Part shown: positions 50,577 through 63,795 of the stretch, piece by piece
Position numbering within the stretch: position 1 is the first letter of the stretch
Layout of the letters: every line of letters starts with the position of its first letter
Origin: Dillenia suffruticosa
Taxonomy: Eukaryota; Streptophyta; Magnoliopsida; Dilleniales; Dilleniaceae
DNA: 64,000 bases
Direction: 5' to 3'
Assembly: GCA_033439265.1 (NCBI GenBank)
Contig: JAVTVX010000012.1
Span: 16,316,501 to 16,380,500 of the forward strand
The notes under the pieces: model-generated
The model's database searches: none
What the model saw: only the letters and a program-made list of their open reading frames with translations
What the model was told of the DNA's origin: nothing
Made by a program: the position numbers and the translations under genes

Positions 50577-51327
50577 CATGACTACGAAGCTTTGTATGGA
50601 TGTAATTTTATTTGAGAAAATTTTTTTTAAAACAACACAACGGATAAAATAAATACAAAACTAACTCACTTATGTCGTAATTTTAATTCACAACATGCAC
50701 TGTTCATACATGTTGTGACTTGAAGTCACGACATATATAAAAAATGGGATATGTCGTGAGTTGAACTCACGATATGGTTTATGTCGCGAGTTCAACTCAC
50801 GACATGTAATTTATCCACAGATAGAGAAAGAAAGAAGAGGGAGGGAGAGAGAAGATGAGAGTAAGAGGGGGAGAGGGGGTGGGACCAGCCCCGTCTCCCT
50901 CCCCTCCCCCTTCTCTCTCTCTCCCCACCCCTCTCTCTCATTTCAGGAAAGAGAGGGAGGGAGAGAGAGAGAGTGGGGGTGGGCCCACCCCCTCTCTCTG
51001 ATTTGGGGAGAGAGAGGGGGAGGGAGATAGAGGGTGGGTCCCATACCCTCTCCCCCTCACTCTCATCTTCTCTCTCCCCACCTCTCACTCTCTCTTTCTC
51101 CGCCTTCTTTCTTTCTCTCTCAGTGTGTATAAATTACATATCGTGAGTTCAACTCACGACATGTCCTATTTTTTATATATATCGTGACTTGAAATTACAA
51201 TATATATGAATAGTGTATGTCGTAACTTGAAGTCACAACGTAGGTGAGTTAGTTTTGTATTTATTTTGTCTGTTGTATTGTTTTAAATTTTTTTTTCAAA
51301 CAAAGTTATATCCGTATAAAGCTCCAT
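50577..51327. mobile_element. Foldback (long inverted repeat) element with palindromic modules
   Basis: The left arm (about 50577-50840) and right arm (about 51100-51327) are reverse complements over most of their length; for example TAAATACAAAACTAACTCAC at 50649 pairs with GTGAGTTAGTTTTGTATTTA at 51244. Arms carry seven copies of a 25-bp near-palindrome (consensus ATGTCGTGAGTTGAACTCAC plus GACAT) at 50672, 50710, 50751, 50781, 51138, 51179 and 51217. The centre is a GA/CT-rich segment that is itself inverted. No open frame belongs to it, so it would be a non-autonomous foldback or MITE-like element. Target duplications were not resolved. Confidence 0.75.
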
Positions 51328-52333
51328 GACCACGTAACGATTTAAAAAACTGAAGTTTACGGATTTCAAAACTATGTTGCGAAAAAATGATGTTGAAATT
51401 GGAGATTAGAGAATGCAATCATAAGAATTTCTAGGAAGAAAAAATGGGTTTTGATCCAAGGTTCCACTATAGCTTATTACTAGCCAACAATAATGCTTAG
51501 TTGAAATCGAATAACCAAAAGGCTAGAGAAAACACTCCGGCCGATGGGCGCTGTCATTATGGTGTCGGCGGCAGCTACCAATATCGAAAAAGGGTGGCAG
51601 AAGTCGAAAGTCTTGAGTTCGCCTCTCTCCCCCACTCTCTCTCTCTCTCATTTTTTTTCACCGTCGGTATTCGAAATTTATCCGATTAATCCGGTTCGAG
51701 TAGTGTGAAGTCTATTTAAGGGATTATTTTTTCCAAATCTTTTTTTGTCATTTTCAGGATTTGAATTCGAGACTTTTGGTTGAGTGGTTGGTTGAATGAT
51801 AGAGTATTCGACCACTTAACTCAAATCAAAATACTTTATTTGGTTAAAAAATAGAGTATCTGATCTTTTAACTCAAATCAAAATAGTTTGGTTCTCTCTC
51901 CGGATTTTGGGGGTTTCACACTTTGAGCTTGGGCATGGCAGGCCGGAGATCTTTTTAATTTTTTGAGACAAGTTCAAGTCTTATTTTTTATGAGGTTTTG
52001 AGCCTTGTTTTTTAGAGATTTCTTGGATTTGGACCCATAACATTGTAAACATGTTAGCCAAGCTTTGTAAAATCTGGTTTTGAAAACTTGATTCACCCCT
52101 TAACAAGGATAAGTTGGATTTTGAATGTTAAGGTGTAATGTGTTGATTTATGACGAATCTTAATTTTATAATGTTTTGCTTATTTGTTAATTGGTATTTA
52201 TGTGCGTAATTTAATAACTTTTTGTCTCAAATGTTAACATTCTGTGTATTTTTTGTTTGCGGGGCATTTTTGAGAGAAGAGACGCTGATGATTTAAACTA
52301 GGTTCCAAGGGAACAGTGTGAAGTTTTGGCCAA

Positions 52334-52364
<31 letters not shown>

Positions 52365-52534
52365 CCAAGCAACATGGGGCGTTTCTAAGATAGAAGATAC
52401 CAAATTTTCAAGAACGGGTTTGGCGTAGGCATTTATCATGCATTGCAGATAAAAATATAAAATGCAAACGAGTTGAAGCTGAATTAGCACCGTTTTTATT
52501 TTAGAGATCTTTGGTTCAAGTGTTTTGTGTATTA

Positions 52535-52580
<46 letters not shown>

Positions 52581-53531
52581 TTAAGGGAAAACCGAGGCAA
52601 GCAAAGTTGGGGAAGGCTAGAGGCGGGAGAAGGAAACGAGGATACAGTCGACATGTAGTGGGCCAGGTGTACGAGGAGCCCATAACATGTCGATTCTTGC
52701 TCCAACCGGCACCAACCAAATCGCATCTACAAGCAAAACTCCCGAAATCATTAAAAAAAAAATTTCCACTACCATCGTTGAATAGAACCTGGTGGCATCT
52801 ATCCACCAAAAAAGTCATAAAAAGATAGAAGCCTAGTTGGATGGATTAATCTATGACACGTTTTAATTAATTTATTAATATAATTTAATTAATTAAAATT
52901 AAATAAAAATATTAATATAATCGATAAAATCTAATTATAGTATTAAAAGTATAATAATCTTAAACTATTTAAGATTAAAAAATTTGATGGGTTATTTTAG
53001 CTCTTTTAATCTAAATTAATTTTAAATTATATTATTCTGGTCTCGATGTCTAATATTTTTTATTTGAAATAATAATAAATTGAGTTTTAATCATAAATTT
53101 TTAATTGATAATTTAAAAGATCATTATAGAGGGAAGAGAGAAATTTTCTATTTTGATCTTTTCTTTTGGTATTGAAAATTTTATATTGATTGTCAATTTA
53201 TCGCAAGTTTTTTATTTAGATTTGAAACAGACCGGGTCAAGAAGATAATTAATATTTTTATTTGAAATGATTTTAAGATTATAATTAATTATATTTTTAA
53301 TATTATAATTGGATATAATTTAATCATTTGATTTTATCTAAAATTATTGTTAAAAAAAATGGTAGTGGAGGTCACGATTGGTGAAAGTGAGGCCGGTTCC
53401 TGAGAGGATTCGATTCGAAAAATAAGTAACGCTTCCATTTGAGAGCGTTTCGTGGCGGCCCAAAACTGTCAGTTTCTCGGTCTTCCCACCGGCACCGGAT
53501 TTCTCCAAACAGAAAGAGAGACGTGTGATTG
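51328..53531. other. Intergenic region and 5' flank of the ORP gene
   Basis: Contains a T run at 52338-52364, a (TA)n run at about 52539-52568 and the GC-richer 5' leader of the ORP gene (about 53380-53531). No other gene was recognised. A TATA box could not be chosen with confidence in this AT-rich sequence. Confidence 0.6.
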
Positions 53532-56500
53532 ATGCGTCCATTCTGCTGCGTATCCACGGCGCCAGATCGCAACCCAGGAGGAACGTCGTTGCCGGAATTC
53601 TTCGGCATGCCGACAACAACGTCGCCGACTGCAGTAAGGACGTCGTTCCGATCCCGATCATTCTCAATGGGACTTCCTAGTAATGGATCATCACCGCGGA
53701 ACAGCATCGTCGCCATGAATATGAACGGATTGAGAAGCAACAGTAGAACTCGCAACAACAATCGCTTCCTCGATTTCCCGCCACCTCCGCCTCGATCTCA
53801 TTCAAATGCAGTCGAAATCCAGAGAGTGGTTCAAATCAAGGACATAGTGGGGAATGGAATCTCCGGAATACTCTACAAGTGGGTCAATTACGGACGGGGA
53901 TGGAGACCTAGATGGTTTGTTCTTCAGGACGGAGTTCTTTCCTATTACAAAATTCACGGTCCTCGGAAGATTCTTCTCAATCAGGAATCTGCCAAGGGAT
54001 CCAAACTCATCGGCGATGAATCTCTCCGTCGCATTTCCCGCCACTCCTCCCATTCCAATTCCAATTCCCATTCAACTCCGATCGGAGAAATTCATCTCCA
54101 GGTGTCTTCCGTGAGAGAAAGCAGATCGGATGATAAGAGGTTTTCGATATATACGGGGACGAAGAGGCTGCATTTGAGGGCGGAGACAAGGGAAGACAGG
54201 GCGGCTTGGATGGATGCGTTGCAAGCGGTGAAGGAGATGTTCCCACGAATTTCCAACAGCGAGTTAATGGCGCCGGCAGACAATGTGGTTGTGTCTACGG
54301 AGAAGCTGAGGCAGAGATTGTTGGAAGAGGGTGTGAGTGAGGCTGCAATTCAGGACTCTGAGCAGATTATGCGAAATGAGTTCTCTTCCCTGCATACCCA
54401 CCTTGTTCTTCTCAAGCAGAAGCAGTTTCTTCTTGTTGATACATTGAGGCAATTAGAGGTATTTTGGAACCAAGTTAAATTATAAAAGTAATTGGTGGAT
54501 TAATGTGTGCTTACTTTTTGTTGCATTTGGGTGTTTTTAGGCTGAAAAGGTGGACTTAGAGAATACTCTTGTTGATGAGAGCCAAAGACATTTGGAGCAA
54601 TCAGAGTCCTCCCAAGCAAGGCAAGATAAATTCAGCGGTATGTATACGAGTATAATGTGAAAACGGATGCTGCTTGAACTGGGTTAATATTAAAAATAAA
54701 CTTAGGGGTTGATAGTATCCATTTTGTTGCCATTCCCATTAGCAATTTTTGACCAAATCCAAGCATATATAGTTTTGACATTATAATGTGAAAAAGGATG
54801 CTATTAGAAGTCCTCTAATTTTTTCGTAGTTATTGAACCTTTTGTCTGTGAAACCTTGCAACACTTGATACCATATCAACTCAACAACTTGATAAACATC
54901 AATCTGAACCTTGATTGGTGGTCATTTTGGATTTAGAGGCAAATGTTCAACTTTCTCTGAAGAATTCTTGTAATTTGGTGAGGCTCCTATTATGCGTGAT
55001 CATCCATTTCCTCTCCTGTGAATATTACCGAGCAAGAATAGTTCCAGAAGCCAGTTCTCAGACAAAGGACAACCTATAATGGACTTAAACATCTTGAAAT
55101 CAATCTCCAAAGAGATTCTTTTTTGGAATATTATGGTATAGCCTTTAATATCAAAAAGTTATAGTATGGACCCTCCTGAAACTAGTTTATGGCTTGCATG
55201 GGCGATCTTGACCTTACCCAAGCCCAACTCCACTCTTTTAGGTCTAGCTATTGATTGGATTGGATTAGGGTTAGGGTTAGCATTAGGTGTTAGACCAACT
55301 TTTTGCAACTTGAAGTGAACATTCAGTTGGGTTTCGATTGGTCTGATGGGCAAGCTTTCATATTATGATAATATTCTTGTCTTCTTACATATATGTTTTA
55401 TGTTTAAGGCTAGATAGATTAGAATTAGACCACCTTGTAATTATATTCCTCCATGTAATGTATTTTAACGATATTTGAGGAATTAAAAAGGACAAAGTAC
55501 ATATTATATCTAAAGTCTTCAATAAGTTTTATTCCAAATGAGGTGGTAGATAATAGTTTGAATTCTACTTTAATTGCCCCTCTTCATAAGAAAGACTGCT
55601 CTTTGAATGTCCAAGGATTTAGACCTATTACTCTTATCACTAATTGAAAGTTCTAGTTAATAGGTTGTGTGAGGTGCTTGATTATACCAATCTCTTGTAA
55701 CTAGAGTGCTTTTATAGGAGGGATTATTGATGCAACCCTAGTTGCCAATGAGGTAGTTGATTATGTGAAGAATCTTGACAAGTGCAGTTTTAAACTTACT
55801 TTGAAAAAGCCTACAATAGGGTTAGTTGGTGCTTTTTAGATAAAGTTTGGAGGGTTTTAGGATTTGTTGGACAAGATGGATAAGAGACCATTTGAGCTCG
55901 GTTAGTTCTTCTATATTGTTAATGGAGAGCCTAAATGTTGCTTCTCAGCTTCTTGTGGGTTGAGACGGAGCTTTCTAAGAGAATAGATGGCATGCCAAGA
56001 CTGGAATAGGAGTTCTCGTTATAGTTCTTGGAAATTTCACTTAGTTACATAAAATTTTCCTTCCTCTTGTGTTTTTCAAAATGGATGATGGTTTTTGTGT
56101 CTGTTTTGGGAGGATTCTTCATTTGGGGCTCTGTCTTTTCAATTACTTTTCCTCGACTCTTTGGGCTGCTTAGACTTCACTCGGCTCCTATCAAAGACTT
56201 TTATAATGTGAAGGAACATTTGATCTCTTAGGATTTTCAAGAAATTTTAATAATATAATAGTTGTAGAGTTTTCTTCTCGAATCTCCTTCTTGCAAGGAA
56301 ATGAAGCCTCCTACAATGTTATTTGATGCTAGAATTTAGGGTCTTAATACTTTTGTGTGTTTTTTCCCCTCCAAATCTCTTTTCCAACACCTTACTAAGA
56401 TTCCTAGAAATCTTTCTTGTCCATCAACCAATTTTATTTTAAAGGTACACCTTCTTGTTGAACTTAAGGCTTGCTTAATAGATTGATACAATTATTTGTT

Positions 56501-59500
56501 GGAAAAGAGGAGTCCTTTTATAGTTATCTCTCTAGATGTTTATATTGTGTTATGTTAATTCTAAAACTAGAGATCATATGTTTTTATATTATTCAATTGT
56601 GCGGAAGATGTGTGGAATCGCCCATTTTTTGTTTGTGATAATGATTGTGATTGTTCTCGGAGCCCACTTGAATTGTTTCTCACAATGTTCAGAGGTTTTG
56701 GAGAGAAAAAAAGATTCACATTCGCTTTGGAGATGTGCTTTTGTGGTTATTCATTGGTGTATTTGAATAGAGCGGAATGTTAGAAGTTTTAGAATTTAGA
56801 CCATTGTTTCTTCCCATTGTTTTTTCTCTTGTATGGGATAAGATTACTTTTTGTGGTTCTTTGTAGGTTATTTGTGGGCCATGTCTTAGGAATCTATAAA
56901 GATTATAGTTTAGATGAGTTGAACAGGTATTGGTTATCAGTTAAATTATGTATTTTCTTTTCTCACTTTTGAGAATTTCTCATTCCTAGGGTTTTATATA
57001 TTTCTCACTTTAGATTGAGCTTGAAATGAGCTCTAACTAGAACCCACCTACCAGAGTTAGCCGATTCACAAACATATTATTGCAACTTCTTTCTGAAATT
57101 TCAACTCCTTCTAGTTCTAAGAGAATGAGTATGAAACTGCCAGCTAGTAGTCATGATGAAGGAAGGTTCAAGAAATTAGAAAGTTTCAAGTTTTTTAATT
57201 TCCTATTAGTTTTCCTTCTTTATTTAGGTTTCTATTTAGAAAGTTTCTATTATTTTTTTCTGTTTTATTTAATAATTTAGGAAGCTTTCAATAACTAGAA
57301 AGTTTTTAATTTGAAATTAGGATTCATCCCAACTAATATGAAAGGACAATACTATAGGCATTAGATTGTATGGATATACTATAAAGTCACTTGAATATTG
57401 CATCTAAGATTTTGAATCCATGGGAGTTTCTCTTCAATTTTAGTTTTGTTTGTGGTACCCTCCTTCTGACCTCCCCTTCCCCATCTCTCCCTGTACTATT
57501 GCCTTCAGAGCGTTTATTACTCAAGTGTGCGAAATTGTACATAAACTTTAAAGGAAACCCATTATGGTTCAATTTGGGCTATCTAGTTTTTATTTACTTG
57601 CTACTTCTGAGTCATAATGAACTTTTATCTTTCCAGAAGGAAGTGCCAGTGATTCTGGTGATGAGAATGACAGACGGGATGCTGCTGAGGAAGAAACAGA
57701 TGATGAAGACAACGCATTCCTTGATAGCCGCGACTTTCTTTCATCAAGTTCTTTCAGAAGTAGTAGTTCTGATATACAAATATCATTGTTTGATTCTGAT
57801 GAGGGAGAAGATTTTGATTCAGGAGAGGATGTTGCATCCATTAGATCTGTTAGTACCAGCGATCCCTACATCAAACGACGAAAGAAATTGCCTGACCCAG
57901 TTGAAAAAGAGAAGGGAGTCAGTCTCTGGGCAATGATAAAAGATAACATCGGCAAGGATCTCACTAAAGTTTGTCTGCCTGTTTACTTTAATGAGCCTCT
58001 TTCTTCTCTACAGAAATGTTTTGAAGATTTGGAATATTCTTACCTTCTGGATCGAGCTTATGAGTGGGGTAAAATGGTAAAGTTTGATTGTAACCCAGTC
58101 TTTTTTTTCTTAACAAGACACCATTTCTTTTGCTTCTAAATTTATATTAAATAGATGAGAAGAAGACAAATAAAAGAACTATTTGTGATATTTATTATTA
58201 GGATAAGATTTTCTTTTGTAATATCGAATGGCTAATTCTTTTCAGTTACTGTTTCTGATTACATAGACATTGCAGAGAAACATCTGCTTGTTTGTAAATT
58301 TTCATATTTGGACTCATTGGCTTAACAGTTATCATAGTTAATGGTTTATCTAAATGGTTAAATAATGATACAATGACCTGAAATATTTAGATACCAAATG
58401 CCAGTGCACAAATTTTCACCAAAGATGAATTGATTTTAGAAAAGTTCTAAAGATGTGGATACAATGAGATAACATTGATATGTTATGCACTTATCATAGA
58501 TTGATGTTACACAATTAACGATTTTCAAGTCTTATTTTTAAATATCTATTTGAGTGCTGGTTGTTGTTTCACTTTTTTCCCTATTTGATTGGAAATATGA
58601 GCTTGTTTGTCGTGTCTTTATTGCTTCCTATGTTGGTAGTTTTCAATTGTTTGATGAAGAATATGTTAATCCGTACGATGAAAATAGAAGTTAATCGTAA
58701 AATTGTTAAATGTAACAAAACTGGTTCTAATAGAAAAAGAAAGAAAAAGAAAGAAAAATATGTATGAGCTGTAGTATAGATACTCTCAGGTCAGTTAAAC
58801 TAATATGCCAAAAAAAAAAAAAAAAAACCACAAAATTCCTAGTACATGAATAGAAGCAAACCACCTGGAGGTGCTGAAATTGAAATTACATGTAAGAAAA
58901 CATCCGAATGAGAATCCTTTGTGCAAAAGGTTTAAGATAATATTTCAGCGAACAACTTTTAACAAGATCCTCATCCTTGAATCAGTGCATTTCATGTTGG
59001 AAAGCAAATGTTTTGCTTATGAGTTGAAAATCATTGTTTTGCTATAAACAAGCAAACTGACTGTCTAAATTTTCAATGATCATATGATTTCTGGCAAGGA
59101 CTACTATGTCAAATTGGCTGATGTATATATATGTAATTGTAGTATTGAGTGCCACCGCATTGTATATATAATATTGTAATTTCTGGTACCAACTTTGTAG
59201 GGTAATAGCCTCATGAGGATCCTTAATGTAGCAGCATTTGCTGTATCAGGATATGCTTCTACTGAAGGTAGAAATTGCAAGCCATTTAATCCATTGCTGG
59301 GAGAGACATATGAGGCTGACTTTCCTGATAAGGGCCTTCGATTTTTCTCAGAAAAGGTGCTTATTTTCACTTTTAGAAAGTTTATTTATTTTCTTTCATT
59401 ATGAAGTTCACAACTTTGCATTACAGAGTCAAATTTTTATTAATTTCTAATGTTCGTCTAAATGTTTTATTAACTGCCTGGGAGATTTCTAGCTCACCTT

Positions 59501-62500
59501 TTAGATCTTTGCTTATAGCCATTCTTGTGCCTGACTGGTTTATATGTACCATTGACCGCCTGGAACTGCTCAGTGCTGTTGATGTCGATACATTTTCTCA
59601 CAGCAGATTGAGTTGACTGGTTTATGGCTATCATTGTGTCTGATGGGGTGTCCAGTGTGACATGCATAATGGAACAGCAACAACAAACTTTTCTGCAATC
59701 TCTATAACTTATTGGACTTTATCTAGTGAAATCATCTGCCATTTTGTTATACTAATTTGAATGCCTTGTTTGATTTCATAGTCCTTATGGTTGTACGATC
59801 TTTTTACATCTACATGCCCTTGAGGAGCCTCTCCCTGATATATAATGGTACTTTTGAAGAATTAAAAAAGAAAAAGACAGAGAGAGACCAAGTAATCATT
59901 TCCATTTAATAATATATGAGAATGATATGGATCATCCCTATACTGACGAGTTACAGTGTTGTATTGCAATTTTCTATGAACATATTTGTTCATGTAAATT
60001 TTACTAATAATTTATTCACCAAGACAAGGTATGAAATATTATGCTTCATGATTTGCGTTAAATTGTTGACTCTGGAATAATCGTAATGTCTCAAATATTG
60101 AAAATGATAAGTCTTACCTGTATTTCTTAATAGCTGATATATGTGAATGTAGTTTTATAACTGATAAGTTGAAAGTAGGTGCCGCTACATGCACCTGTTG
60201 AGAAGGTTTTGCTCAAGATGTCTTTGATATGTCTTGTAAGCTGACTGTGCCTATTTATGAATTCCAATATGGCAATTAGAGAGGGTGGATGGAGGGACTA
60301 GAGCAACCTTAAAAGCAATAGGTGGCAATATAGATAAACTATAAAAGTGGAGAGAAAATGGTAGTGGCGGTCATGTGATGCAGATTGTCTGAGAAGAAAG
60401 AGAAAAAGGCATACTTGGCAGGGAGTGGAATGAAACGTGTCTCTCTTTGGTTTTTTGTGGTTGGAAGGCTAGGCAAGAAGATCCTCCCTTGGTGAAAGGA
60501 AAAGGCCTCATGCATAGGAACGAGAATAGGGGTTAGTGAGCTAGTGCTATACTGATGTATAGGTTTGAGATAGTAATGTGGTGCAATAGGCCATAATTGA
60601 AGGGGGATGAAGTAATGGCATCCATTGGTCATGGGTAAATGATTGATATCAGTAATGCCACTCAGATGGTGGTCTCTCAGGTTATCACTAGAGTTTGATG
60701 TGTTATCAAGGACAAAGCCTTCGATCCAGGCAATCAAATTCATTGTTTTCTTTTATAGGAAAAGAAAGTTATTGCAGATAGAATAGAATTATAAAAGAAA
60801 TTCTTAAACACCCTGATGCACGAATAAAATGAGAAGCATAAAGCACAATTTTATCTGATATGGGAGGGACCAATATTTTAGCATATATGATCCATCTAGA
60901 TACAACAAAGGAGTAGGCATTAGAGTACTCTTCCTCCACAAAGAAGAAGCATCTTTCTTTCCTTACTCCAGAGCCTATAAAATATGACAAGAACAAATTA
61001 GGCGCTCTGCAAGGACAAATCACCAATTAGCGTGGATGACAAAGAGGGGATCCAAATTGTGTGAGTTATAGAGAATACAAAAATAAGTAAATCCTAGTTT
61101 CACAATCCTTGAAAAGCACAACACACAGATTAAGAGAAATAACTTTAAAAGGTCTTTTTTTTTGGCCTGTGGTTTTTTTTTTTGGTTTTTGGTTTTTGGA
61201 TTTTGTTTTCGTTTTTTTTTCTTTTTCCGTTCCCATTTCTGTTTCTGCAACAAATCACTTATCGTGATATGCTGAATGTCGAAGACCAAGTAAAAGCCTT
61301 AACGTTGGAAGGAACCTTTTCTCCAAATGAAATATTTTAAAGGAAAGGTGATTATTTTAAGTACTCATATTAACCGAGGGACGGCGAGATCTAAGAAGAC
61401 TTGGATAATGACAATAAATATCATATGAATTATCTAAATATAGATGAATATATGATACAAGACAATGACGTAGAAGTATCCATATTGTCGAGCGCACTTA
61501 ATGGGATAAAAGCATGATTATAATAATTATATATGTGAACATGCGATATGAAATAGAGTACAATGGTATGGAAGGATCCATATAGCTGATCTTACTTGTA
61601 GAATAAAGGTTTGGTTGTTATTATTGTCGTTTGTTGTTGAAAGGTGATTATTTTATGTGCAAATAAAATGATGGAAAAACAATTTGTAAAAGAAAGACTT
61701 CCCAAATTATCAAGTATCCATCTGTACTATCTAGATTCTTAGGAGAGAAATAGCTCCTTGCAACAAAGATATCATTAAGTGATCAATCATAGCTTCCTTA
61801 AGATTTTATAAAGAAATGAAATTTCCAAGTGATAGAATTATTATCTAAGGAGCACCATAAATGGAAAGAACGAGGTAGGGTCAAGGAAAAGCAATAGAGT
61901 GGGGAGAAACCCCAATCCAAATCTCCTCCTCAAAGTGAACAGTAGACCATGTCTGACTTAGGAGAAACGTGAGGAGAAAAACCTACTATAGTTGAAAAGT
62001 GAACTTCCTGGAACAAGCAGAGTATAAACATAGATGTTTTCATCTTATTTATTTTATGACTGTGCTTCAAGTACTTTTCTTTCTCAGTTTTTTCTATGTT
62101 ATATAAAATTAGAATTTTGATGTACTTGACACTTATACAATTGTTAAGGAAAGAAATTCCAAAAACATCAATGCTAAAATACATTATGTGTTGAAATTTG
62201 GAGTGCGGAAGTGTAGGTGATTGAGTTAGGATTTTGTGTTTGAGCAATGGATTGAAGACTTTGTGTTTGTGTGTTTGTAAGTTTTGATGAACAACAAAAA
62301 GAATGAGAGCTTGAATGTATGAAGATAAACTCAAATATATTTCTTTGATGATATATTAAACACAAATGACAAGAATTGAGACAATGCTCAAGAATTCATG
62401 AAGACAATTTTAGAGACTTTATGCTCCATTCTAAGACTAGTAGGAGACAAGCTCCAAGATATTTTGATCCATCCCTTAGTGCCCTATTTGTAGTGGAAGA

Positions 62501-63795
62501 GAGGAGCCTAAAATGAGAGAAAAGGTCCTTCAAAAGCAAAAGAGACGTTGGGGGGGACAGGGGGACAGATTCCTGCCCCCAAAGGACTGTATAACAGTCA
62601 TATTTTTGACTGTTATACAGTCCAACGGCTAGTTCATTTGAACTAGCCATTTGAACCCCTTTTAAGGGCTTTTCTTCATCCCTTATTCAGCTCAAGTATG
62701 CCCAACAAATTGGGGTTTAGGACTGTCTTGGGCTGGGCTAAATGTTGGCTCAAAGATGGACTTGAATTGCACATGCTTTGGGAGCCTTTCTGGACAGCAT
62801 ACTAGACCAGTCTTCAAGGCTCTTCTTGGATTGGTTACTTGATTACTTTAGACCCTTTTTCTTCTTCTTTCTTTTGGACTTTTGATGTGCATTTGCTATC
62901 CAAGGTTTTGGCATATTAGGGCTATGTACTCTGGGGGCATCCACTCGCACATTTCTCTGAATGCTCCATCGTCATCTTCAACATTATGTATATATAGAAT
63001 ATACACATGCGTGCACACTTTATCAGAGACTATTTTATGCTGTCAATTTTAAAATTGATTTTGTGATTCTTGTATCTTTGCTATTGCAACATTTGTCTTG
63101 GTATAAGTGCATGTTTTCAATTATGAATTTGACATATGAATGGTATTAATTTTGCACCTATTTTTGCATAATGAATCTCTATCATGTTTGTTATTGAAAT
63201 GTGTTTTTAATGGCTATTGTCACTTTCAACTCCTCTAGCATCATTTAATATTTTGGCTGCTGCAATACATCACTTGCTTGCTGCCTTTTAGCTCATATGT
63301 TGATATTAATTCTTCAACTCTTGGTTAATTACATTTCTTGCTTGCAATATTTTGAAAAATATGTGTTTCTTACTGCAAAATAATAATCCTTTTGTCTATC
63401 CTGAGATAGGTTAGTCATCACCCCATGATTATTGCATGTCATTGTGAGGGTCGTGGTTGGAAATTTTGGGGAGATAGCAATTTAAAGAGTAAATTTTGGG
63501 GCCGTTCTATTCAACTTGATCCAGTAGGTGTTCTGACTCTAGAGTTTGATGATGGAGAAGTCTTTCAGTGGAGCAAGGTATGTTCTTTTATAAAGAAAAC
63601 TAAATGTTTATCTTCTGAAGTGCCTGCTAAGTAGTGTATTTTTGGTCCTTCCAGGTCACAACATCCATCTACAACCTTATTTTAGGAAAGATTTATTGTG
63701 ACCATTATGGTACAATGCGTATTCAGGGAAACTGTGACTACTCATGTAAGCTGAAATTCAAAGAGCAGTCCATCATCGATCGCAATCCTCACCAG
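53532..63795 (+). CDS. Oxysterol-binding protein-related protein, plant ORP1 type (3' end outside window)
   Basis: Lipid-transfer/sensor protein working at membrane contact sites. Exons: 53532-54458, 54541-54637, 57637-58076, 59201-59356, 63410-63577 and 63655-63795; all are GT-AG and in phase, giving 643 codons before the last donor. A Ser/Arg/Pro-rich N-terminus precedes a PH domain at about residues 109-232 ([20 protein letters not shown] to [10 protein letters not shown]). A helical linker follows, then an acidic serine-rich segment ([20 protein letters not shown]), then the lipid-binding domain from about residue 434 ([20 protein letters not shown]). The family fingerprint is split by an intron: FFSEK then VSHHPM, where most relatives have VSHHPP or VSHHPT. 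About 160 residues should lie to the right. Start: the first ATG in frame (MRPFCCVS), supported by similarity; a TTG precedes it. Confidence 0.94.
54638..57636 (+). other. 3.0-kb second intron of the ORP gene
   Basis: Lies between the short linker exon and the acidic-linker/ORD exon. It carries a LINE relic (55480-56950) and a short telomere-like TTAGGG run at 55264-55280. Confidence 0.9.
55480..56950 (+). pseudogene. LINE (L1-type) remnant in ORP intron 2
   Basis: The plus strand reads [20 protein letters not shown] followed by RPITLIT near 55560-55640, the start of the plant LINE RT. Then come a [14 protein letters not shown] segment near 55730-55775 and AYN-type sequence with WCFLDKVW near 55830. 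From about 55995 to 56230 it aligns at DNA level with the relic at 19539 (TTCTTGGAAATT, CTTCCTCTTGTGT, TATCAAAGA-TTTTAT blocks). Stops and frameshifts are frequent. Confidence 0.75.
59357..63409 (+). other. 4.05-kb intron of the ORP gene splitting the ORD fingerprint
   Basis: Donor GTGCTT and acceptor CTGAGATAG flank it. It contains two minus-strand frames of 134 codons (60339-60743, 61930-62334) that match no family I know, and a cluster of perfect hairpins at 62584-62648. The region from about 62180 to 62950 differs in composition and may be a solo LTR, but its ends could not be found. Confidence 0.85.
62584..62648. repeat. Two adjacent perfect inverted repeats
   Basis: GGACTGTATAACAGTCA (62584-62600) pairs perfectly with TGACTGTTATACAGTCC (62607-62623) across a 6-base loop. 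Three bases later GGCTAGTTCA and TGAACTAGCC (62627-62648) form a second hairpin with a 2-base loop. Confidence 0.95.

Noticed and set aside
50792-51088. Arg/Glu/Gly-rich and Ser/Leu/Pro-rich frames
   Set aside because: They are shadows of the GA/CT-rich hinge of the foldback element.
50672-51241. CRISPR-like array of 25-bp repeats
   Set aside because: Repeats sit in mirrored arms at irregular spacing, in a plant nuclear context, with no unique spacers or cas genes; an inverted-repeat element explains them.
53802-54071. Minus-strand frames inside the first ORP exon
   Set aside because: They are antisense shadows of the PH-domain exon, which is well supported.
55264-55280. Interstitial telomere repeat
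   Set aside because: Only about two to three TTAGGG-like units, not the plant TTTAGGG type in tandem; too short to mean anything.
60339-60743. 134-codon minus-strand frame as a gene
   Set aside because: No recognisable domain, inside an ORP intron and without conserved context; it may be transposon-derived, but this cannot be shown from the sequence.
61930-62334. 134-codon minus-strand frame as a gene
   Set aside because: Composition is typical of chance frames in this DNA, and no family resemblance is seen.
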